Of a DNA stretch of 28,249 nucleotides, positions 1 through 8,200 are shown piece after piece. The translations under genes and the position numbers were made by a program. The notes below the pieces were generated by a model. That model ran no database searches. It saw only the letters and a program-made list of their open reading frames with translations, and was not told the origin of the DNA. Numbering within the stretch: the first letter of the stretch is position 1; each line of letters opens with the position of its first letter. Source of the stretch: Chara braunii (taxonomy: Eukaryota; Streptophyta; Charophyceae; Charales; Characeae); contig BFEA01000238.1 in NCBI GenBank assembly GCA_003427395.1, forward strand, positions 1,842,103-1,870,351, in the 5' to 3' direction.

Positions 1-235
1 CTTCGGCGGCCCGCCGCGGCCGAGGGGAGAAGGGGTTGGGTTGCGGATTGGGGTTCCGGAACCCCGACCCCACCCCCTTGAACAAAAAAAAGTGAAAAAA
101 AAAATATTTTCGAGGGGGTGGTTTTTGGTGTGTGAAAAAATATATATATAAAAATAGAAAAAAATAAATTTGATTGATTGATAGACTGATTGATTGATTT
201 TTTTTTATTTATTTTTTTTCAAACTTGGCCTTGGG
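1..235. other. Low-complexity A/T-rich leader of the window
   Basis: Apart from a GC-rich first 60 bases, this stretch consists of A and T runs and short TGAT repeats (about 170-200). No coding potential or RNA gene is visible. Confidence 0.7.
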
Positions 236-282
236 TAGTGCTAGGGGTGCTGATATGAGCAGACACCGCTAGCACCCCCAGG
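229..282. repeat. Structured hairpin repeat, copy 1
   Basis: The sequence folds into nested stems: CCT/AGG and GGG/CCC at the base, GTGCTAG (238-244) with CTAGCAC (269-275), and TGCT (248-251) with AGCA (258-261) around a GATATG loop. It is followed by GGCTCCATC and a (TTGA)n tract. The same arrangement with a different middle stem occurs at 717-763. The family is unknown to me. Confidence 0.6.
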
Positions 283-293
283 CAGGCTCCATC

Positions 294-296
294 GAC

Positions 297-336
<40 letters not shown>

Positions 337-394
337 CAATTGATTGATCAATTGATTGATTGGTGGGGGAGGGGTCCTCCTTCCCCTCCCCCCG

Positions 395-468
<74 letters not shown>

Positions 469-524
469 GCACACACGCACACACGCACACACGTGCGCGC
501 GCACACACACACACACACACCAGC
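294..524. repeat. Compound microsatellite (TTGA)n - G-rich linker - (CA)n
   Basis: A TTGA tract (about 294-362) leads through a TTGGTGGGGGAGGGG-type linker and a C-rich stretch into a CA tract (about 397-524) with TGCG interruptions. The order TTGA, linker, CA recurs three more times near 25.3-25.8 kb, so this looks like a dispersed compound repeat rather than independent slippage. The Cys/Val and His/Thr reading frames across it are artefacts of the dinucleotide. Confidence 0.9.
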
Positions 525-716
525 AATCAGAAAAAAATGAGAAAAAAAGAAGTTTCAATTTTTTTGTTGTGTTTTTTTGATTTTAAAACTTGTTTTTTTC
601 CGTTTTCTATTTTTTTAAATTCACAAATAACAACAAAATCCAAAAAAACAAATATGAGGATGTAGGGAATTTCAAACCTTTTTTTTTTGTTTGTTTGTTT
701 TGTTTGAAGAAATACC

Positions 717-790
717 CCCTGGTGATAGTGGTGCTGATAAGAGCAGTTGCCACTACCCCAGGGAGAGGCTCCATCTATTGGTGGGGAGCA
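717..790. repeat. Structured hairpin repeat, copy 2
   Basis: Stems are CCCTGG (717-722) with CCAGGG (758-763), TAGTGG (726-731) with CCACTA (750-755), and TGCT/AGCA around a GATAAG loop (732-745). GGCTCCATC follows, then TTGGTGGGG, which in copy 1 lies beyond the TTGA tract, so this copy appears to have lost that tract. The middle stem differs from copy 1 yet still pairs. Confidence 0.6.
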
Positions 791-1068
791 TCACCTGCTG
801 GAAAACGGGTCCAGCGTCCCATATACAGCTTGAGTACAGAAAATCAATCAGAAAAATAAGTAGGAGATTCCTGCCAGCATTGATTACCCTGAAACAGGGG
901 ATTGACTGTGCAGGTCATCGAAATGAAACTTCAGAAAATAATTGGTGCATGCAACCCTGCCAGCTTCCAACGCCCCGAGGTCCAGGGGCTTAACTGAGCA
1001 GGGTTTTAGAGAATCAATTGAGAGAAAAAACCTGCTGAAGACCTGCTGGGAGTACGACCTATTCACCC
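791..1068. other. Unassigned sequence
   Basis: No coding sequence or RNA gene is recognised. A small perfect hairpin (CCCTG-AAA-CAGGG, near 888-900) is the only structure noted. Confidence 0.5.
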
Positions 1069-1452
1069 TATACCAGGCGCCGAGTTCCTGCTACTGACGT
1101 CCAAGTCTTCTCCCTGAAGGCCGCCACACCCTGTACCAGACTGTGTTTCNGCTGCAGGAGCTTTGTTTCCTACGCATGTCAGGACTGGGGCCCGGGAAGA
1201 ACCACTGGGGGGCACCAGTGGTACTTTCCGGACTTCTAGCAGAACCCTTTCNCTGTCATTCCATACCAGGCGCCGAATTTCTGCTATTGATGTCCAAGTC
1301 TTCTCCCTGAAGGCCGCCTCACCCTGTACCAGACTGTGTTTCTGCTGCAGGGGCTTTGTTTCCTGTGCATGCCAAGACTGGGGCCCGGGAAGAACCACTG
1401 GGGGGCACCAGTGGTACTTTCCGGTCTTCTAGCAGAAGCCCTTTCTCTGTCA
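1069..1452. repeat. Tandem duplication, two 193-bp units
   Basis: The word TACCAGGCGCCGA begins at 1071 and again at 1264. The following roughly 190 bases repeat with about a dozen differences, ending near 1260 and 1452. Both units contain a GGGCCCGGGAAGAACCACTG segment. Long frames on both strands simply follow the repeat. Two ambiguous bases (N) lie in the first unit. Confidence 0.9.
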
Positions 1453-1659
1453 CTCTTCTGATGTCTTTTTATGCTGCGTCGGGTGAGGAGGGGGAGGGAG
1501 GGAGGGAAGGAAAGATCAACCGATGGGTTAAACCCTACAACCCCATATATTTATTTATTTTTTTGGCCGAGTATTTTTTTTTTTTTTAAATCATGGGGTT
1601 TTTTGGCCGTGGTTGGCCCCCGCGGTGGCCCCCCGGGGGCATGACCATGACCTGCAGTA

Positions 1660-1975
1660 AAATGGCTCGCGGTCATGACCGCNGGTGATACATAGTCCGG
1701 CGTTGCAGGGTCCAAGATACNCAGTCCTGCTTTAGTTTTTGGTTGCACTACAAAGTCCCACGCCACCCGACTGATAGCCTTTGTGTTTTCACTGTCACCC
1801 CGCCACAGATAGGTCACCACCCTCCTCTTGAGTGCTCTTTGGGCCTGCTCGCTGAGCCACCACAAGACCGATTTATACCCTAGTGTGACTAGCACCACAT
1901 TGTAGCTGAGGAGGTTTGACATGAGGGTTGCCTGGTAACCGTTCANGTTGCATGTTCGCGTCTGATCAGGNGGGA
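1660..1975 (-). pseudogene. LINE reverse transcriptase fragment (C-terminal part)
   Basis: On the minus strand the conceptual protein carries the region following the RT palm of plant LINE (non-LTR) elements: an N-terminal segment ending LLSYNVVLVTLGYKSVLWW, then VVTYLWRGDSENTKAISRVA, then WDFVVQPKTKAGL and ILDPATPDY. The W-G, V-A-W and G-L-I-D-P landmarks are typical of the segment between the RT thumb and the zinc-knuckle region. No start, endonuclease or palm motifs are present and several N bases interrupt it, so it is a truncated relic. Its reading frame runs to about 1551, but the last 35 residues (low-complexity, Lys-rich) look unrelated. Sure of the family type, not of the clade. Confidence 0.8.
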
Positions 1976-2458
1976 TTGGCAGACAGGAGGGAATTTCCAT
2001 TGCTTACCTGGGATGCTATCCTTGCANCCTTGACTGGCTGGGACCCAGAGCTAGCGCGTGAGGGATGGCCAAGGGATAGGGGGCACTCTTCTGTTAANTG
2101 GTGCACGATGGTCTTTGGGACCTGGTCTTGGGAACCAGGTACGGGACNTTCTCTTGAGACGCAGCCAGGAAAGGCAGTGTTTATCTTGGCTAGAGACCTC
2201 TACTCTGGTAATCTGTGCTTTTCTCATCTCGGTGGGATTCAATCCGGAGGTCTTCTTTTCTGAACTTCTGTGGTCTTTTTCTTCTTGAATCAGCTGAGTC
2301 TCGATCCGTGGGCCTAGTGTTCCTGTTTTTTCGTTCTTGCGCTGGGTGGGGCTGAGCTCGGTTGGCTTCAGTCCTGTCGGTTCTATTGTCGGTCTCTTTG
2401 GTCTTCTCCGCCTTAAAATAGTGTTGATGATACGTCAGATGGCAGTCGACTGCGTGAA
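1976..2458. other. Unassigned sequence between LINE relic and PLE ribozyme
   Basis: Short open frames exist on both strands but none has recognisable motifs. Part of it may be upstream LINE sequence or the 5' pseudo-LTR of the PLE; I cannot place the boundary. Confidence 0.4.
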
Positions 2459-2505
2459 TGCCCCTGATGAGTCCGGAACCGGCTCCGGACGAAACATGTC
2501 AGGCA
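2459..2505 (+). ncRNA. Hammerhead ribozyme of the Penelope-like element
   Basis: The conserved core is complete: CTGATGA (2464-2470), a 7-bp stem II (GTCCGGA 2471-2477 with TCCGGAC 2484-2490, loop ACCGGC), then GAAA (2491-2494). Stem I is formed by TGCC (2459-2462) and GGCA (2502-2505), with a single C-A mismatch next to the core. Stem III is ACATGT (2494-2499), which is self-complementary and too short to close on itself, followed by the cleavage nucleotide C2500. A minimal stem III of this kind is known from PLE-encoded hammerheads, which are proposed to act as dimers. The predicted cut is between 2500 and 2501. It lies 5' of the PLE ORFs and on the same strand, as expected for a PLE terminal repeat. 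Confidence 0.88.
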
Positions 2506-3021
2506 ATGGCGGAGATCTTAGCTATGCTTACAAGATATGGGCACAAAGCCTACTGGAGAGCTAAGTTCGGCGGGTTGTACTTCATGATTATTTTACGAAG
2601 CCCGCGATCTCGCGTTCGGGAGACTTTGACGTGTCCTTTTTTTCTTCTCTACCTTCACTTGCTTTCTTTTATTTCTTCTTCTTCGTCATTCTCTATGGTT
2701 TGGCTCTCTTGCTCTCACTTCTTTTTCGTCATTCTCTATGGTATCTACCTCATCTATTTGTCTATGAGATATCTGGTGTCGACTTGTTGAAGTCTCGGTC
2801 AGTCGTGCATGAGTAGATTCAGTCTTATGCCCACCGTAATCTTAGACTGGTGGATGATAAATATGATGTTGTGTGTGACTTGCTCACCATCATCACGACG
2901 CTGTAACCACCTTAGAAATTGAACTACGTGTTGAGTGGCTCGTTTATTGTCATCTACTTTTCGAAATTGCTAACGTACGGTGTGTGTTTTTCCTTTTCTT
3001 TCACTTATTGATTAGGAGAAT
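2506..3021 (+). other. PLE 5' leader, pyrimidine-rich
   Basis: This stretch between ribozyme and first ORF has no credible coding sequence. It is rich in C/T (2630-2760). It ends in a polypyrimidine tract and TAG (3013-3015), seven bases before an ATG at 3022, which resembles a 3' splice site. PLEs are known to carry introns, but no splicing can be proven here. Confidence 0.5.
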
Positions 3022-4578
3022 ATGGCTGGGTGCCACCCACACGAGGATGTTATCAGTGTGGAGCACTCAACCGTTGGGTCCGTGATTGCCTGAATCGATC
3101 AGCCGGTTATAGGCCGCCTGCTACAGGTGTCAATGCGGTTTCCACCGGGGGGGCCCTCTTGGCGGCGTTGGCGCTTCTAGCTCCGAATTCTTCTTCTAAC
3201 TTAGCGCCATCAACTTCGTACGCTCCTTTGACATCAAGTTATCAAAGTTATGGTCAACCTTATAGGACTAACTGGCGGACTCAGAATCAAGAACGCTTAG
3301 ATCAGGTCTACAACAAGTATGTTGAGGACAACAAGAAGGAGGCGAAGATGAAGCAAGAACAGGAGAAAGATAAGATCAAAAAAGAGGAGGAAGAGAAGCT
3401 GCTGCGATGGAAGAAGGAGAGCGAGCAGCTTGAAGATGACATGGACGGCGTCGCACGTTTCGAGAAGAGATTCAAAGCACTTGGACTCTCTCGGAATCGA
3501 AGAACCGATGAGGCTGTCTTCGGAGGAGAGGCAAGTGACGAGTTGACCAAGCTACGTAAGGAAAACGATGAGCTTCAGAGGAGGTCGAGTGAGTTGTTGG
3601 GACAATCTAGCGGGGATAAGGTGCATGTGCTGCAGAAGGAGGTCGTGGAATTACGTAAGCAAGCTACGGCTAAACAAAGCAGCGATGATGCTTTCTTCGC
3701 TCTACAGCAAGAGATCGGGGAACTGAAGCAGTCTGCGTATGTAAAAACCAATTTCGAGCACGAGATCGCTGGTTTGAAGAAGGAGATAGACTGCCTACGA
3801 GAACAAAATGCAAACGTGCTTGCGGAAGCTAATCAGTGGAAAAATGAGGTGTTGAGACCGGGCAACAAGAGGGGGAGTGTTGTAATTGATACCCTTGCGA
3901 CCTATGAACGTGGAACACCTAAGCCGCGTTGTTCCGAGAGTTTGAAGGAAGCTGGGAAGTGGAAGGGCGAGTACAACAACCTACGCAGCCTCCACCGTTT
4001 GACCAATATTGAAGCCGAGGCGCTAAAGAAGAAGATAGCAAAAGCTGAGATGAAAAGATTGGAGGCTGAGAACCAGGTCAAAGAATTGGAGGCACAGATG
4101 AGCAAATTGAATGCTGGCGGAGGGCGAGCTAAGGAGGGAGGAGGGACTAATCTTAAGGAACGTTTATAGGAAGTGGCTATTCAATCAGCCAGGAAAGGTT
4201 TGAAAGCGACTCCAGGGAGAGGGAGGATTTCGTTAGGAGGCAAAGGAACAGTTGATATCAATGATCAGGCGCAGTTTATAGAAGAAGAGAAGAAATAATT
4301 GAGGCTACTTAGGAAATCAGGTTTGGAGTTATATTGCAAGGAGGAGGGTGTCAAGCTAGGTAAGGATGAACAAACCATTTGTGAACTCGCGGGAGCAAGA
4401 GCGAAAAGGGTTTTCGGTGACGGGGCTGAGAAGGATCATACACTGAAGCAGAAGGAACCGGTCCAGGAATTCAGCGATGATACTTTGCAGGATGCAGGCA
4501 ATTCTGATGGCGGGGACAAGCATTCCGCGGACCTCTGGAAAGTTTTTTCGAGCGCGAACAAACTTTGGTCACTTGCTA
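3022..4578 (+). pseudogene. PLE ORF1: zinc-knuckle / coiled-coil protein
   Basis: Function is inferred as a nucleic-acid-binding, Gag-like partner protein of the PLE. The likely start is ATG 3022, but a frameshift within the first dozen codons puts the rest in the frame open from 3030. Near the N-terminus lies a degenerate CCHC knuckle, CYQC...C, in which the histidine position is Arg (codon 3072-3074). A Ser/Thr/Tyr-rich stretch follows (to about 3280), then roughly 290 residues dominated by Glu, Lys, Leu and Gln with heptad-like spacing, a long coiled coil (about 3280-4130). The frame is broken by TAG 4167-4169 and TAA 4296-4298 and then continues to about 4520, ending in an acidic tail that passes by frameshift into the nuclease ORF. 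Without the knuckle histidine, zinc binding should be lost in this copy. Confidence 0.75.
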
Positions 4579-6936
4579 ATGAGTGCAGGGATAAAAGGTC
4601 AATTTCGTGTTCGACTTTTGCTGCATCTGACTTTACTTCTCTCTGCTCTGAGGCCCCTGACTCTGCTCCCTCGTCCTTTTCCTTCTTTCTTCGCGATCGC
4701 TCGTTCGATGTTTTTTTTTCATCTGGTTGTCGTTGGGTTCATTCTGCGCGACCAAATTCCTTGGGCTGTGAGGTTAACAGAGTACGTGTTGAGGTTGTTA
4801 ATCGAGGGTTATGACTTTGAAAAGTGTGATGGTCCGCTTGTGTACGTTCTGCTTTCACCTTGGTCACACCACATTTATGTAGGATCGACTACTAGGTCCC
4901 TTCTTGTCAGATGGAATGAGGACGTATATCGCACGATTAATTTGGATGTGGTCGAGGCGGGAAAAAGGAATCATAGATTATATGCCTGACTTAGAAGACG
5001 TCAGATTGGGCAATATGTGGCTATCCCGTTATTCTGTTGTGGAAGGGAGGATGTCCTAAGTTTGGAGAAGTTATTGATCAAGCGACTCTGTCCCCATTTA
5101 AACAGTCGAGACAAGCGAAGTCATCAGGGAAGAAAGAGAGCTGGAAAGAGGGAAAGATTAAAAAGCAAACGGGGGAAGGAGTCTGTTGTTTTCAGTTCTG
5201 ATGTGGGACACACTCATCTTATTTTGCATTCCACTGTGGAGATTGTTTCTTCTCGGCTCACTGTCATTTTGGATTACTGTGTATTAATCGGATTTCTTCG
5301 GTCGGGGTAGCTTGTGCGGGCGGGAACCTGCGGGCGGAAAACTGGAAGGTTGTTAAACGAAAATTTGGTTCCTCTCTGGTCCGAATGCAAGGACATGTGA
5401 AATTACTAAAGAAAGCGAAGGGGATGTTCCTTCCGGGAAACTTCTCCCTGATTGTCGTTGTGGTACCATTTACGAATTCTGCACTAATCTTAAAACCTAC
5501 TCTCGCAAGGTTTTTGTCCCATCCTTTCTCTCGAAAATAATTGATGAACTGGGAGTTTTATGTTTTGGTCCAGGCATATTCCGCTATTCGGAGCTTTTCT
5601 GAGAAACGGAGTCGCTATCTTTTACGTATCATTGTCTCTGGAGTGATTAGGAAACGATTTGGAGTAAATTTTCGTCGTCCTTTGACTGTAAAAGTTACAT
5701 ATGATGATATGCTAAGTAAGCCTGGTATTCGTGCGACTTGCGCTAGACAGGTTTTGAATGCTTGCGTGGATGAGGAATGGAAACGAATGGTGGTCAAAAG
5801 AATGCGAATTGTTTGGTTAAAAAATCAAAGTGTGGGTGATTTGGTTTCCAACTTCAGATTAGCCGCAAGAATTGTTAGCAGTACATGTTCATGTGTATCT
5901 CTCTTGAAGACCTTTCCGCTTGTTGACGACCACGTTTGTTTTCGATTAAATGATTGGGAGGAAGCCCCTATCTGGCTGAGAAACAACACGAATATTGTGC
6001 GACCTAGTAGGGCTAATGTCCTGGGAAGGCTCAGAGCGCAAATATCAATATCTATGAAGGAGATGGATTTCGATATTCCTAAAGCTTCAAGACATGACCT
6101 GGCTAATTGTCTGGTTGGGGGAGGGACTGTTGTTGGAACATGCACTGAAGAAGAAATGAAGGAGTGGGTGGGGAGGCTTGATGGCCTGATTCGAGTGCCT
6201 ATCGATCATAATTCGGGCGATACCTTGGTCTGTTGCCTAGTTCGATCCTAAGAAGGAATGAACAAGTTTTTTTGCTATAACAAAGGATTGTCTAGGATTA
6301 ACGATAGCGAAGATCACCTGTTGGGGGTGGCAAAGGGGGAATATGTTGCTGATGGATTGCGCAAGCTGGCTAAATGGGACCCCAAAGGCTCTATCGGAAG
6401 GGCGTACGTCATTCTGAAACATAAGGACATTCATAATGACGGCCAATTTGCCCTTCGTTCTCGGAGTGTGGTGTACGTGCATGCAAGAAGATTTCACGTG
6501 CAATCAATCTCATGGTTTGGGAATTACCAAAGCGGTCTAACTTCAACCTGAAGTGCACGGATCTTTTAATCGATTCCCTGCACGCCATCAACTTGGATAC
6601 AAAGGAGGATGAGTCTTTGCTAACTGGGGCTTTTGATGTTAAAGAGATGTTCTGTAACTTACCACATCATTCGATTGTGAGGGCTTTGAATTGGGTTATT
6701 GACTTTTGGAGAAGGAAGGGGGTCAACGGTGTCCTTTGAAAAACAAGGGGAAGGAGGCTAAACTGTTGAGAGGGAAGAAGCAGGAAGGATGGGATTATGT
6801 GGATTTTGCTATTATTTTGAAGTTTGTCCTCTTTGAGCTTCATCATACTTATACTCGTGTTTGTGGTGTTATTTTCAAACAGGAGGTTGGGATTCCAATG
6901 GGGAAACCTTCGAGCCCAGCTTGTGTAACCGTTTGA
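4579..6936 (+). pseudogene. PLE ORF2: GIY-YIG endonuclease - reverse transcriptase, broken
   Basis: The product would nick target DNA and reverse-transcribe the element RNA. ATG 4579 is the first credible start. Nuclease: VYVLLS (from 4840), IYVGST (from 4873), the following Arg (4909-4911), and LEKLLIK with the metal-binding Glu (5065-5067) before a PHLN end. TGA 4987-4989 interrupts it. A linker with a C-R-C motif (about 5453-5461) follows. RT: VPIDHNSGDTLV (about 6197), GRAYVILKHKD (about 6398), motif A GAFDVKEMF with Asp 6635-6637, and motif B GIPMGKPSSP (from 6889). The reading moves through frames 1, 2 (about 5320-5600), 3 (to about 6435), 2 (to about 6720) and 1, with TAA 6249-6251. 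Motif C (the second catalytic Asp pair) is missing because the sequence is cut at 6936. Neighbour: ORF1 directly upstream. Confidence 0.9.
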
Positions 6937-7352
6937 ACACGTGAACGTGCGTTCACGTTCAAATGTGCGTTTGAACGCGGATTTAAATTCGCATTCAAAA
7001 TTGAACAGCGTTCAATTATTTTTTTATTTTTTTATTTGTTTTTTAAAATAATTTCAATGCCTAAAAATAACTTTGTTTTTCTGATTTTTTTTCTATAAGT
7101 TCTGTATGATGTAAAGTACATGCCTCTCAATTTTGAAGTCATTTTGCTGAGGAAAAAATAAATGAAAAATCGCCAAAGATGGCGGTGTCAAATCGTGTTC
7201 GCTCACTAATTTCAATTCTTTTTTTACTTTTTTCTGTTTTATGTTTTCTATTTTGTTTTCCAATTTCGTAACGAATTTAGATGTAATGCTCAGGCAAATG
7301 TTGTTTATTTTATTTTTCTTAAATAACTTTTTTTTTTTTTTTGAATTTTTTG

Positions 7353-7384
<32 letters not shown>

Positions 7385-7480
7385 NTTTCCCCGCGCAGGA
7401 TTGAACTCTGCGTTCGGTCCCGTTCATTGAACGCGCGTTGTCGGTGCGAATACCCTTACAAGGGTATCCGCCCTGGTCTT
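6937..7480 (-). repeat. AT-rich non-autonomous repeat, inverted relative of 26,015-26,779
   Basis: The ends are rich in GTTCAA/GAACG words (6937-7020 and 7400-7450). The interior, read on the minus strand, aligns along its length with the element at 26,015-26,779. The best segment is 7165-7192, whose complement reads TTTGACACCGCCATCTTTGG... as in the other copy; a second is the stretch around TTTGCCTGAGCATTACATC. It begins exactly where PLE homology ends, so it either inserted into the PLE or marks a rearrangement. A T run (about 7350-7385, with an N) suggests slippage or a difficult assembly. The outer boundary near 7,440-7,480 is uncertain; ATACCCTT..AAGGGTAT there is a perfect 8-bp inverted repeat. 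Confidence 0.7.
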
Positions 7481-8200
7481 TGCAAATGACGGAAAAACAG
7501 TTTGGTTTAAAGCTTAAGTATGCCATGCTAGGCACGACCGCGTCTGTAATTTATGTTGACTAGGTGGTTGACCAGAGTAAAGAGTACGTGGGCGCGCAAG
7601 TTTGAGGCGCGCGTGACTTTCCCTTCTTTTGGTTACACTCGCAGACGTGGCGTGGATTTTTGTCAGCATATGTCATTTTTGTTTTGATTGAACTGGTTAG
7701 CCTATGAGTACCTTGTTCATTGGTTCCTCGTGGTACGATGGACGGTTTGGTGGGCCGGTGTGGACTTACGTGGAAATCCAGATGGTGGGACCTGATGGAT
7801 TTGGCTAAGGACGGGTAGCCGCGGCGAGGCCGGTAAGCCGACGTGAGTTTTTGGGTAGTCCCTTGTGCAAGTATGGGCCGAGAAAGTGGTATAGGGCGTT
7901 TCCTTGGCCCCAAGGGCCGTGCGCTACCTCTCTATAAGGCGTGTCAGGCCTGCTAGTACCAGGCATGGGCTTAGCCCTATAGGTTATAGCACCGGACTGG
8001 TACGCAGCAGATGCAGGGATCGAGGCCAACGGCGGGCGACAAGGGAGCGGAGGAGTGTGGCGGAAAGGCTTGAAGGGTTGATGGGCCGGTAGGACTATCC
8101 CCCTCGCCTTTCGCTACCACGGGGGCCGCAGCTTTCGCCTGGTTACCGCGCGCTTTGCCGTTTTTATATGTCCATATATATATATATTATTTATTTCGAA
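7481..8200. other. Unassigned sequence
   Basis: No recognisable protein, RNA gene or repeat unit. Open frames on both strands show no motifs. An AT-rich patch lies at about 8163-8215. Confidence 0.5.

Larger units (their letters stand above)
2459..6936 (+). mobile_element. Penelope-like retroelement, N-terminal GIY-YIG type, 3'-truncated
   Basis: The order is hammerhead ribozyme, first ORF (zinc knuckle plus coiled coil), then a second ORF with a GIY-YIG nuclease upstream of the reverse transcriptase. Canonical PLEs carry the nuclease at the C-terminus; the permuted order seen here is the one described for the Naiad/Chlamys group. The RT stops after motif B where an unrelated AT-rich repeat begins, so motif C, the thumb and the 3' terminal repeat (with its second ribozyme) are absent. 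The left end is not defined; only the ribozyme marks it. The element is dead: several frameshifts and stops. Confidence 0.85.

Noticed and set aside
241-665. Cys/Val- and His/Thr-rich frames over the CA tract
   Set aside because: Any dinucleotide repeat gives such open frames; there is no domain or codon bias.
732-745. CTGATAAGAG as a second hammerhead core
   Set aside because: The core needs CTGANGA followed by a stem and GAAA; neither condition is met.
1463-1600. Open frame around the G/A-rich and T-rich tract
   Set aside because: Low-complexity sequence (GGAGGGAGGGA, T runs) with no protein features.
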